Shown: positions 18,842 through 27,016 of the stretch, one piece after another
How the letters are laid out: each line of letters starts with the position of its first letter
How positions within the stretch are numbered: the stretch's first letter is position 1
Assembly: GCA_003251775.1 (NCBI GenBank)
Contig: QKEK01000020.1
Coordinates: forward strand, 1 to 43,187
DNA: 43,187 nt
Source: Clostridia bacterium
GTDB taxonomy: Bacteria; Bacillota; Clostridia; DSM-8532; SZUA-474
Reading direction: 5' to 3'
Notes under the pieces: generated by a model
What the model was told of the DNA's origin: nothing
What the model saw: the letters and a program-made list of their open reading frames with translations, nothing else
Databases searched by the model: none
Made by a program: the position numbers and the translations under genes

Positions 18842-18997
18842 TCCTTAATTTAATATTAATAATTACAAATTTACAACCCAAGCAAAAAGATGTATACTTT
18901 ATCCATGGAATCTCTTTGTGTGATTGTATAATGAATTAGTTCTCAGAAAGCTTCTTTTCTATGGACACTCTATCTGGGAATTTATTCACTTGACGAT

Positions 18998-19026
18998 ATT
19001 TTATCATTAGGGCTCACGTATGTCAA
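18998..19026 (-). promoter_or_regulatory. Promoter of the amidase-lipoprotein-subtilase operon
   Basis: On the minus strand: -35 TTGACA (19021-19026), exactly 17 nt, -10 TAAAAT (18998-19003). The start site would be about 150 nt upstream of the first gene. Spo0A-like boxes lie directly upstream at 19056-19144. Confidence 0.7.
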
Positions 19027-19055
19027 TTACTTTTATGTTAAACGATAACATATTT

Positions 19056-19144
19056 ACCGACAAATATATTTTCAATTCGACATATTGTTGAATGCAACAC
19101 GGGAATTTGATATCAATACTTAAAATCTTTAATTGAGTCGACAA
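19056..19144 (-). promoter_or_regulatory. Cluster of three Spo0A-box-like sites
   Basis: On the minus strand: ATGTCGAA (19076-19083, exact match to the TGTCGAA core), TTGTCGAC (19137-19144, one mismatch to TTGTCGAA) and TTGTCGGT (19056-19063, weaker). All are in one orientation. The two proximal sites are 20 bp apart, two helical turns. They lie about 30-120 bp upstream of the -35 element, a position suited to activation. The rest of this 380-nt intergenic stretch shows no gene. Confidence 0.4.
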
Positions 19145-19223
19145 ATGAGGGTTCTTATTTTCAAACTTTATAGAACAAAATCATATAAACTAAACACATA
19201 TTTAGCATAAGATGTAAAGCTAT

Positions 19224-20016
19224 TTAATTTGAATCCAGATTTATAGAGGATACATAATCATAAGGTGCATTATAAAACAAAAAGGCTTGTTTTTCAGCAA
19301 GCCTTTTTGTTAGGCTATACTTACTTAAGGGGTAATGCATACTCTTTTCATTATTGTCCTGCTCCAATAATAAAAGTATCTGTAATTTATGTTCCTTTTT
19401 TATCTCAACAAGCCTTTTAGAAATTTCCTTAACCCATACCTCGCTATGCTTTTCATCTACAGGAGGATTTTCCCAACATATTCCGTCTATATATTTTGAC
19501 GTTGAAAAGCAAAGCCTCTCTAGTCCATTATTTTGTATCAATATAATATTAGTGTGTTTTTCTCTAAGCTCTCTAACAAATTCAACAGCTAGGTTTAATT
19601 GAAAATGTGTTTCTAAGGTATTTAACTCTTTTAGCTCAACATTACCAATTGTACCCATCATAACCATAAATATTTATAAATTTACCTATATTATGATGTA
19701 AAATATTTCTCCATCTTTCAGAGCTCAGACTTACCATATAAGTATTAAATCTCTCATTTATGAGTGGCTTTTCATTAACATGAATAAAGTCCTCTTCATT
19801 TAATAAATTGTAATTAGGACTATCTTTAATTACCTCAATAATGCTAATATAAGCAATTACTAGTGTATTACTTTCTTTTATCTTATTAATTTCCTCCTTA
19901 GTATGAGCTGTGGGTTCAATTATAGCAATATCAAAGTTAGATAATTCCTTTGTTTTTCCATAACCATAATATAATACAAAATTACTGGCAGTTCTAAATC
20001 TTTCACGTAAACTCAA
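19224..20016 (-). pseudogene. GH114-type glycosidase (endo-alpha-1,4-polygalactosaminidase-like), split by a frameshift
   Basis: Two overlapping frames are the halves of one TM1410/GH114-type TIM-barrel protein. The N-terminal part (19642-20016, TTG start behind AAGGAGA) has FVLYYGYGKTKEL, FDIAIIEP and LVIAYISIIEV and ends in YGYDG. The C-terminal part (19224-19667) resumes at TIGNVELKELNTL and has IDGICWENPP. Family members read roughly GYDGhhLDTIGNVE here, so about 11 nt seem missing around 19651-19656. The deletion removes the LD motif whose Asp is part of the active-site edge. There is no signal peptide. It closes the Pel-like cluster; PelA's hydrolase domain is of a related glycosidase type. 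A true loss or an assembly error are both possible. Confidence 0.75.
19276..19311 (-). terminator. Intrinsic-terminator-like hairpin inside the 3' end of the GH114-like frame
   Basis: A perfect 14-bp stem (19276-19289 with 19298-19311; core AAAAAGGCTTG) with an 8-nt loop. On the minus strand it is followed by TTATAATG after a stem whose 3' arm ends in CTTTTTGTT. It has classical terminator shape but lies about 50 nt before the stop codon, within sequence that still looks like the family C-terminus. Confidence 0.6.
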
Positions 20017-20056
20017 AGCTAGGTCTCCTTATCACTAAGTAGCCAAATATATTTTT

Positions 20057-20101
20057 AATTCCACTATTTAAGCTACTCGAGCTTACTGAAATAGTGGAAT
20101 T
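20057..20101. repeat. Long hairpin between the GH114-like and HD-GYP-like genes
   Basis: A 13-bp stem, AATTCCACTATTT (20057-20069) with AAATAGTGGAATT (20089-20101), has a further AAGCT/AGCTT pair in the loop. The T-run (20104-20111) is on the plus-strand side, where no gene needs a terminator. For minus-strand transcripts the tail is A-rich, so it is more likely a processing or stability element than a terminator. Confidence 0.5.
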
Positions 20102-20131
20102 AGATTTTTTTCAAAAACCTACAAATAGTTT

Positions 20132-22006
20132 CTAGCTATTTCTATATAAATATTCACTACGTATAAAACAGCTTTTGCATTCATTTCCATGCTCTTTGCA
20201 AATAGAACCTCCAAAATCCCAACAGTTCTTGTCAAATTGCATATATGCAGGGCATTTACTACATATGGATTCAGGCGAGCATCTCATCTCCCAGCAAGGT
20301 CCTAAGGATTTACTCTTATCTGAAATTAGTTGTTTTTCAATAAACCAGTTAATTAAAGTGTTAACGATATTAGAATCTAATTGTGTTTCTGATGAATTTT
20401 TTAACAACTCTATTGCCTGTTGAAAGCTTACTGGACTTCTTTCTGGCCGCCCTGTAAGCTTAGCTAGAAAGGTTTGTATAACTGCAATTATTTTAGAGCC
20501 AATTGGTATTTCGTTTGCATGTAAGCCAGCTGGATATCCACAGCCGTCCATTCTTTCGTGGTGATGTTTTATAATATTGGCTACATTACTATTTCCTATT
20601 GTTGCACTGATTATTGATGCACCAACCTCGCAATGAAGCTTCATTAGTTCAAATTCTAATTCAGTATATTTGCCCTTCTTATTAATAATGTCACTTGAAA
20701 GCCCAATAACCCCAATATTACTAAGATATGCTGCCAAAGAAATATCATAGGTTTCAGCCTCAGTCAGCTTTAATTCTCTACAGATAATTTGTGCATATCT
20801 ATACATAAGCTCAGCAGAGCCTACTGAAAATGGGGCTATATTATCATACATTTGAACCAGTATCTTTAAGACATCCACGTATGAATCTGAAAAAGACTTA
20901 AACATCATATGATTATTTAAAATATCAGTTAAGCGGTTTTGAATAATTAATACTGCAGTCATTCGATAACTAACTATATCTAATGCCTCTCTGAACCAGA
21001 ATATTGAGTATCCTCTTTTGTCCTTAAGCTTTGAAGGAATAAGTATAAAAGACTCAACACCCACTGAAGCTATATATGAGGGTAATTCATAAAATACATC
21101 TTTATCCTTAGTTACAAAAAAAGATTCCTTGCCATGAACTAGCTTATACAATAGCTCATGCGTTTCCTTATCTTTAATAAATAGTTCTTTTATTTTATCC
21201 TCAAGTCCAATTACACTTATAACATCAAATTCGTTATAAGTGTTTTCGAGCAAAAATGCACCTCCAAAAGCTTCTATGGATTTAATACATAATCCTATAA
21301 TAATATTTACTGTGCTATTTATATCTCCTAATAGTCCAGATAGATTAGTAGACGCCGAGCTAGAGGTCAGTACTGTACTGACCTGATCCTTCATATAGTC
21401 CAAATCAATTAAATTGTTCACCACTGGAGAAATTTTGTCACAAAGCTTAGTTAATTTTGGTATAGATTTTTTTCCACTCTTTTTAACTGGTCCTATTCTG
21501 ATTAAGCATTTTTTTTGCAATAGTGGAATATCAATAACTGTAACCTCACCATCCTTAGCAAAGCTTATTTGATTTTCTATAAGTTCAGCTACTATAGATG
21601 TAGGATGGACATATATCTCTTTTTTATATGGAAGCAAGCCACTATAGGAAGGTCCGATATCAGCATCCATCGAATTCTCATTACGAGTGGCTTTAATCTG
21701 ATAAGTGTCGCTCTTTGCCTCGTACAGGTATAATGAATAATTTGCTGAGTACAGTACATCACTTATTAACAATAGGATTAATTCAAAGCTCTTATCTATA
21801 CCTTTTGATATATCAAGTATTTTTAGTATACGTTCATTAGTAAGGCTTTCATTCTTTTTTGCAGCAATATTTCTTTTTTGTAGTAATAAAAATACAAATA
21901 CAACTATATTTATTATTATTAAAATTATCAATATTAATATATAATTCTTTTCGACAAATAACATAATGTCATTAATAATAGTACTAGCATATTGCATTAT
22001 TGTCAT
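20132..22006 (-). CDS. Membrane GAF-type sensor with degenerate HD-GYP domain and two-CW C-terminus
   Basis: A 624-residue protein with one N-terminal membrane helix (about 21-43). Two GAF-like regions (about 60-205 and 225-375) follow, then an HD-GYP-related domain (about 390-525) and a cysteine-rich two-CW tail (CWEMRC near 571, NCWDFGG near 594, plus CKSC). HD-GYP enzymes hydrolyse c-di-GMP using an HD dyad. Here that position reads AAYLSNIG (SN at 429-430), the first metal histidine region reads SAELMYRYA, and the later VaD motif reads VIQTF. Yet HHHERMDGCGYP (481-492) is kept. The domain is therefore probably not a phosphodiesterase but could bind c-di-GMP. It is in the Pel-like cluster behind a leader shared with the GGDEF gene. 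The start at 22006 is used; the frame opens upstream at TTG 22036 within the leader. Confidence 0.85.
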   Translation of the reverse strand: MTIMQYASTIINDIMLFVEKNYILILIILIIINIVVFVFLLLQKRNIAAKKNESLTNERILKILDISKGIDKSFELILLLISDVLYSANYSLYLYEAKSDTYQIKATRNENSMDADIGPSYSGLLPYKKEIYVHPTSIVAELIENQISFAKDGEVTVIDIPLLQKKCLIRIGPVKKSGKKSIPKLTKLCDKISPVVNNLIDLDYMKDQVSTVLTSSSASTNLSGLLGDINSTVNIIIGLCIKSIEAFGGAFLLENTYNEFDVISVIGLEDKIKELFIKDKETHELLYKLVHGKESFFVTKDKDVFYELPSYIASVGVESFILIPSKLKDKRGYSIFWFREALDIVSYRMTAVLIIQNRLTDILNNHMMFKSFSDSYVDVLKILVQMYDNIAPFSVGSAELMYRYAQIICRELKLTEAETYDISLAAYLSNIGVIGLSSDIINKKGKYTELEFELMKLHCEVGASIISATIGNSNVANIIKHHHERMDGCGYPAGLHANEIPIGSKIIAVIQTFLAKLTGRPERSPVSFQQAIELLKNSSETQLDSNIVNTLINWFIEKQLISDKSKSLGPCWEMRCSPESICSKCPAYMQFDKNCWDFGGSICKEHGNECKSCFIRSEYLYRNS

Positions 22007-22113
22007 ATTTATATTCAATCCTTTCTTCAGGCACAAAACTGGAGTGAAAGAAAATATATTTTAACACTCTCATTCTCTAGTTACAGTATCACAATAAGTC
22101 ATTTTCTTTAACC
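22007..22113 (-). promoter_or_regulatory. Repeated leader element before the HD-GYP-like gene (unit B)
   Basis: One unit fills the whole gap between the DUF2304 stop codon and this gene's ATG. On the minus strand, GGTTAAAGAAAAT (plus 22101-22113) pairs with ATTTTCTTTCACTCC (22041-22055), mainly over AAAGAAAAT/ATTTTCTTT. A nested CTTATT/AATGAG pair differs in sequence from units A and C but is at the same place. The conserved tail TTGTGCCTGAAGAAAGGA follows, 12 nt from the ATG. Confidence 0.65.
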
Positions 22114-22485
22114 TTATAACTCGTTTTGGTCAATTATATCCTTAGTACTCTCGTTGTTTTTGAGCTTTTCGATTGCAAATTGCTGTGTAAGCTCTTTAAG
22201 TCTATTCTCAAGACTTGATATATGCACAGATTGATACATAGAAATGATAAACAATATAACGGTAGCTATAAGAAACATAAGTGCAGGAGGGTAGTCAACC
22301 CCAATAAATTTAGCTATATTATCAAGTAGTTCAGGAAATACTGAAAAAGCAAATATAAGAACACTACCAAACAACCAATAAATGGAGATATTTTCATTTA
22401 TTTTTTTCTTAACTAATAGATATATTATAAAAAATGAAAATGAAAATCCAATAACAATTATTAATAACCTAAGATATAAGCTCAT
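22114..22485 (-). CDS. DUF2304 family membrane protein
   Basis: A 123-residue protein with three hydrophobic helices: YLRLLIIVIGFSFSFFIIYLL in the first 25 residues, YWLFGSVLIFAFSVFP in the middle, and ALMFLIATVILFIISMY. A charged coiled-coil tail follows (SLENRLKELTQQFAIEK). Length and layout match DUF2304 proteins, which are regularly encoded next to GT2 glycosyltransferases of the dolichyl-phosphate-mannose-synthase type, as here, and are thought to be their membrane partners. ATG 22485 has GGAAG 8 nt upstream; a GTG two codons earlier is also in frame. It overlaps the GT2 gene. Confidence 0.85.
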   Translation of the reverse strand: MSLYLRLLIIVIGFSFSFFIIYLLVKKKINENISIYWLFGSVLIFAFSVFPELLDNIAKFIGVDYPPALMFLIATVILFIISMYQSVHISSLENRLKELTQQFAIEKLKNNESTKDIIDQNEL

Positions 22486-23212
22486 TTTCACAGCTTCCTT
22501 TCTCAGTAAATTTTTCTCTTAAAACTACAATAATTATACTCAAGAAAACCTTTATAAAGTAATATATTGGTTTAAGCCCAGAATGCATACTCTCTCCGTT
22601 TTCTCTATAATGCATAACTGCGGGGATTTCTTTAATTCTATACTTAAATCGTAGCATCCTTATTATAATATCTGCATCAGGATAATCACCAGGATAATTA
22701 CCCATTGTTGAATAGTATTTGTATGTTCTGTGATTTAGTCCTTTCAGCCCAGATGTTGGGTCTTTTATTTCATTACCCGTTGTCAATTTAATTAACATCC
22801 TAAAAAAAGACAATGCTATTTTTTTTAGAATACCAACATTATACATTTTCTCGCTAATGAATCTTGAGCCAATTACTATATCAAACTTATTGGTATGTAG
22901 TTCATTCATAATATTTAGTATATTATTGATATCATGTTGACCATCAGCATCAAACTGAATTACATACTCGTAATTTTTTTTTAGGGCATATTTAAACCCA
23001 GTTTGCAGAGCTGCTCCATATCCTAAATTATAAGGATGTGAAACATAGCTTATCTTTAGCGATTTCAAAATCTCCAAGGTACAATCCTTTGACCCATCAT
23101 TAACGACCAAAACATCTAATTCATTTATTTCAAGCTCATTAATACTTGTGATAACTTTTTCGATGTTCTGTTCTTCATTATATGCGGGTATTATAAGTAA
23201 AGTTTTCCCCAT
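22469..23212 (-). CDS. GT2 family glycosyltransferase (polyprenyl-phosphate sugar synthase-like)
   Basis: A 247-residue GT-A fold enzyme, starting MGKTLLIIPAYNEEQN. NDGSKD at 38-43 and the metal-binding DAD in FDADGQ at 88-90 are intact. The C-terminal part has HYRENGESMH, resembling the end of dolichyl-phosphate-mannose-type synthases, followed by one hydrophobic segment (YYFIKVFLSIIIVVL). It likely moves a sugar from a nucleotide donor to undecaprenyl phosphate at the inner membrane face, with the DUF2304 protein as partner. ATG 23212 follows GGGGGA. Confidence 0.9.
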   Translation of the reverse strand: MGKTLLIIPAYNEEQNIEKVITSINELEINELDVLVVNDGSKDCTLEILKSLKISYVSHPYNLGYGAALQTGFKYALKKNYEYVIQFDADGQHDINNILNIMNELHTNKFDIVIGSRFISEKMYNVGILKKIALSFFRMLIKLTTGNEIKDPTSGLKGLNHRTYKYYSTMGNYPGDYPDADIIIRMLRFKYRIKEIPAVMHYRENGESMHSGLKPIYYFIKVFLSIIIVVLREKFTEKGSCENELIS

Positions 23213-23257
23213 TTTTAGTTCCCCCATTAGCATTTCGTTGAATTTGTTTTTCTATAC

Positions 23258-24841
23258 TTATTTATCTAGCTTTAGTATTCTTATGCTTGTCCAATAAACA
23301 ACTGCAAATAATACACAGACGGATAAAACATAAGTCATTATATAGTATATATCGGTATACACTCTTAAATTATACCATATTTTTTGAAAGAATAACATTA
23401 AAATAGCAACAGGAATGTTAGCTATAATAACGTATATTATTCTAATAAATAGTTTTTTAAATTGGAGACCAATGTATTTTTTTAATAATGTTAATATACA
23501 TAATGAACTTAGTAGGCTTGCAATAGCAGCACCTACTCCAATTCCAGCAAGCCCCATGTGGTTAACCAAAAAGTAATCTATACCTATATTAAAAATTGAA
23601 TAGACAAAAAACACGAAAAAGGGCATCTTTAGCTTACCCAATGCCAGAAAATACTTAAGTGAAATAGCCGATATCCCTAAACCTACAATAGCAAACGAGT
23701 AACCCTTTAATAGATTAGAGGTAATGGTAAGTGAGCTCATATTAAACGCACCACGCTTTAGTAGTATCCATAAAATCGGTTCTCTTAAGATAAGGATACC
23801 AATAGAAATAGGTATGGTTATAATAAGTGTTAATATAAGAGTTTTTTCTATCTGAGCTTTAAAACCTTCATTTTCATTGTGTCCCTTGAGCTGTGATAGC
23901 TTTGGCAGAATTACATTACCTATCGCCGCAACAAATACCCATATAGGAAACTGAACTAATCTGAAGGTATAATTCAAGCCAGCGATACTACCAGCCCCTA
24001 ATCTTGAAGCAAAGTAGCGTTCTGCGAATTGAATCAGATAGGTACAAACCAATATGCCTATATAAGGGAAAAGAATACACATAATTTCAGAGAAAAGCCT
24101 TCTGGATTCTATCTTATTTATATTTGTATATTCAATACCTCTAGTCATTTGAGGATTAGAATTTGCTAATAATAGTTTTTTTATACTTATATAAGCTGGG
24201 ATCATTGCGAAAGCAAGCATACCAATTACTGCAATAAGTATTATGTATGCAAGTCGATTTATTCCTACATCAATTGGTGACTTTGAACTAATTTCTGCAA
24301 TGAGTCCAATTAAGAATATAGCGTTAAATATTATGGGTATCATAGAAGCTGATTTAAAATAACTCGTGGAATACAAAATTGATACACACACTCCGATTAA
24401 AGGGAATATAACAATTGATGGGAGTAGTGTATCAAGTATTGCTAATACAATTCTAAAATCAGTTGTAGATAGATTTGGATTTATTATATTTAGTAAATTA
24501 CTTCTGGTTATATAAACAGTAATATATAGACCTATCGATATAAATATAATAACTAAAAGTATCTTTTTAATCAGGTTAGTTAATAATTCGACATTCTTTT
24601 TCGCAATCAGAATTGAGAAAACTGGTACACAAGCCACCCCTATAGCAGAAGATAGTAAGCAATTACCAAGAGTATCTGGTATAAAAAATGCTAAATATAA
24701 AGCATCAGCTTCTTTTGAAGTTCCTAAATAGGCAGCTGACATAATATCCTTTAATAAAGCAATTACAGCCAAAACAATATTAATTAAAGAAACCCAGATT
24801 ATAGTTGTATTTATATCAAATTTGATTTTTTTTAGAATCAT
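23258..24841 (-). CDS. MurJ/MviN-family lipid-linked oligosaccharide flippase
   Basis: A 527-residue polytopic protein with about 14 helices. Family features include the early SAAYLGTSKEADALYLAFFIPD, read as two parts, and NAIFLIGL. The later region with AERYFASRLGAGSIAGLNYTFRLVQFP, again in parts, matches the MurJ core (Arg/Gly-rich helix pairs lining the cavity). It is the second flippase-type gene in the cluster besides pelG, so it may flip a lipid-linked precursor made by the GT2/GT4 enzymes rather than lipid II. ATG 24841 has GAGG 8 nt upstream; a longer frame from 24886 lacks one. Confidence 0.85.
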   Translation of the reverse strand: MILKKIKFDINTTIIWVSLINIVLAVIALLKDIMSAAYLGTSKEADALYLAFFIPDTLGNCLLSSAIGVACVPVFSILIAKKNVELLTNLIKKILLVIIFISIGLYITVYITRSNLLNIINPNLSTTDFRIVLAILDTLLPSIVIFPLIGVCVSILYSTSYFKSASMIPIIFNAIFLIGLIAEISSKSPIDVGINRLAYIILIAVIGMLAFAMIPAYISIKKLLLANSNPQMTRGIEYTNINKIESRRLFSEIMCILFPYIGILVCTYLIQFAERYFASRLGAGSIAGLNYTFRLVQFPIWVFVAAIGNVILPKLSQLKGHNENEGFKAQIEKTLILTLIITIPISIGILILREPILWILLKRGAFNMSSLTITSNLLKGYSFAIVGLGISAISLKYFLALGKLKMPFFVFFVYSIFNIGIDYFLVNHMGLAGIGVGAAIASLLSSLCILTLLKKYIGLQFKKLFIRIIYVIIANIPVAILMLFFQKIWYNLRVYTDIYYIMTYVLSVCVLFAVVYWTSIRILKLDK

Positions 24842-24910
24842 TGTGTAAACCTCTTTCTGCTCCTTTATAGTGTTTACTTCCTGCAATATTAGTAAAATTA
24901 GTCAGTAAAA

Positions 24911-25768
24911 TCAACTTGTTAAATTATGATATCTTTCATTAAAGCTGTCATCGTTAATAATTGAGCCTAATGCTTTAAACTCAAAATCTTTGAGTAGCTT
25001 TTCTAGTTTTATAGCGTTGTTTTTAATATTATAATAATGTATAAACTGTTTATGTATCCCTGTCTTTATGCGTGGTTGTCCCAAATCAAATTCCCAGGGG
25101 TGAAAGTATACCATACCATCTCGCTGTTTACTGACTAGCTTCAAAAGGTATTTTGTACAAAGGTAAGGCATAAATCTAAAATAAAATCCCCCTGAAAAAG
25201 GCATTTTTATACCCTTTAGCTTGAAAATAGTTTGGGGGAATTCTATAATATTTAGTCGTTTGCCATTTATGATTGGTTTAAAGGGTATTTCCAATGCGTT
25301 TTTAAAGCCTGATAAGGGTGTATTGAAGGGCTGTATGCTTGAGTCACATATAAAGCCTAGTTCATCTAATACCTCTAAAACCCATAAATTGTTACTGTTT
25401 ATTGTCCAAGATGGAGCTCTGTGTAGCACCACCTTTTTTGAAATTATGCTTTCTAATATATCTCTTGACTCAATAATATCCATTTTGAATGATTCTTGAT
25501 TGAAATCAAATAGCTTTTTATGCCACATACCATGTGTTCCAATCTCGTGACCTGCAAGGTCTATTTTTTTTACAAGCTCTGGGTGTTTTTTAGCAACGCA
25601 CCCTAGTATGAAAAATGTCGCTTTTGTGCTATTTTTCTCTAGTATATTCAGTATTATTTCTGTACTGCATACGACACGATCATCACAGCTACTCCAGAAT
25701 TTTCTATCGAAATTAAAATCATGTGTCATATACCAGTCTTCTACATCTATTGTTATAATATTACTCAT
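24911..25768 (-). CDS. Polysaccharide deacetylase (NodB fold, DUF3473 type)
   Basis: A 285-residue CE4-like deacetylase with no signal peptide, starting MSNIITIDVEDWY. Asp8 and Asp11 lie in the first metal/base motif. ATFFILG follows, then GTHGMWHKKL with His79 and His83 as zinc ligands, then HRAPSW (Arg117) and the late YFHPWEFD motif. This matches the DUF3473-containing deacetylases of exopolysaccharide clusters. It would remove acetyl groups from an amino sugar at the cytosolic face or on a lipid-linked intermediate. In Pel systems deacetylation is done by PelA's own CE4 domain, so this may be the functional replacement. GAGGGG precedes the ATG. Confidence 0.88.
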   Translation of the reverse strand: MSNIITIDVEDWYMTHDFNFDRKFWSSCDDRVVCSTEIILNILEKNSTKATFFILGCVAKKHPELVKKIDLAGHEIGTHGMWHKKLFDFNQESFKMDIIESRDILESIISKKVVLHRAPSWTINSNNLWVLEVLDELGFICDSSIQPFNTPLSGFKNALEIPFKPIINGKRLNIIEFPQTIFKLKGIKMPFSGGFYFRFMPYLCTKYLLKLVSKQRDGMVYFHPWEFDLGQPRIKTGIHKQFIHYYNIKNNAIKLEKLLKDFEFKALGSIINDDSFNERYHNLTS

Positions 25769-25777
25769 AAACCCCTC

Positions 25778-26944
25778 TTACCTTCTTATTATAAATTTCC
25801 ACATATTTATATCAAATAAGTATCTTAAGCAAGCTAATATAAAGCCCAGAAAAGGCAATGGATCAGCTATAGATATTATATCATCATGTAAGCCCTTTCT
25901 TCTACCTGAAAAAAACGAAGGATTCATTCTAAACCTATCCTTATTTGCGATAAAATGTAGTAAATCGCCTGGAAGAAGGTTTCTTGAAAGTATATCTTTT
26001 TTGTAATCAAAGCACTCTGTGCAAGGTTCTTCGATAGCAAGCTTGTATAAAAGATACGGAAAATCAACCCCTGATAAAACTGCAACATTTACTGGATTCC
26101 AGAAACGTGGGTTGATTTCAAGTAACATAGGGCGATTGCTCTTAGGGTCTATCATAAATTCTAAGTCAGCTACACCATACCACTTAAGATGTTCAAGTAC
26201 TTTTTTAGATATTTCAACTAATTCAGGGTAGAAAACACTTTTTTGTACAGTGCTAGGTCCATTTTCAATTGGGAAGAGTCGCACTTCTTCATAAACGAAG
26301 GAGGCTTTTAGTTCTGTGTTTTCGCCATATAGCAGGCACACGTCAAATTTTTTGCCACTTCCCAAGTAATCTTGAATTATAGGGAAGGGGAATTTATTAT
26401 GTATCTGTATATATACAGATAGAAGCTCCTCTTTTGACTGTGCTATTTTAATTCCACGAGAGCCTGAGCTTATCCTAGGCTTTATTATTACAGGATACTT
26501 AAGCTCATTACCTAGGCAATCAAGCTCATTTAAATCCTTAATAGTATATGTATTTGGTATATCTACACCTATCAAATTACAGACAGAAGAGAATAAGCCT
26601 TTATCCAATACGCTTTGATAGCTTTCTAAAGTCGGATAAGGTAGTATACATTTGTTTTTTAGGTTCTCCCTAATATCAGAGGTGATTTTCATAATTGTAT
26701 CGTCCATAGGGAAAAGAACGCTATCAGGATATTTTTTCAATGTATTTAAAAGCCAGTTAATAAACTCTTGTTTATCTTTTTTTGGGTCGGGATAAACAAG
26801 AAACTTGTGTATGTACTTTGAAAATGCTCCTATAGCAAACCTCGTTTTTTCACACGCGATTACCTTTATTCCTTTTGAACCAAGTGAACGAATACATGCG
26901 AGGGTTTTTGTTAATTGAGCGTCTGTTAGAATTACCGTTTTCAT
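25778..26944 (-). CDS. ATP-grasp family enzyme
   Basis: A 388-residue protein of the carbamoyl-phosphate-synthase-like ATP-grasp type. The N-terminal Rossmann-like part is at about 1-95 (VILTDAQLTKTLACIRSLG), and the central ATP-grasp lid has YPVIIKPRISSGSRG. The metal site is LEINPRFWNP, with Glu and Asn as ligands. The last 80 residues end in a hydrophobic patch (PLPFLGFILACLRYLF). Such enzymes ligate a carboxylate to an amine or similar nucleophile. In polysaccharide loci they are thought to add amino acids or similar groups to sugars. The substrate is unknown. It is 9 nt upstream of the deacetylase, so the two probably act together. Confidence 0.82.
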   Translation of the reverse strand: MKTVILTDAQLTKTLACIRSLGSKGIKVIACEKTRFAIGAFSKYIHKFLVYPDPKKDKQEFINWLLNTLKKYPDSVLFPMDDTIMKITSDIRENLKNKCILPYPTLESYQSVLDKGLFSSVCNLIGVDIPNTYTIKDLNELDCLGNELKYPVIIKPRISSGSRGIKIAQSKEELLSVYIQIHNKFPFPIIQDYLGSGKKFDVCLLYGENTELKASFVYEEVRLFPIENGPSTVQKSVFYPELVEISKKVLEHLKWYGVADLEFMIDPKSNRPMLLEINPRFWNPVNVAVLSGVDFPYLLYKLAIEEPCTECFDYKKDILSRNLLPGDLLHFIANKDRFRMNPSFFSGRRKGLHDDIISIADPLPFLGFILACLRYLFDINMWKFIIRR

Positions 26945-27016
26945 AGCTTAGTTATTCTCCAATCCAGTTTATTTGCTCCTATCAAATAATTTCTGTATAA
27001 GCATTTTTTAAAAATG

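Noticed and set aside
20057-20112. Terminator of the HD-GYP-like gene
   Set aside because: The T-run is on the plus-strand side, whereas the gene is on the minus strand.
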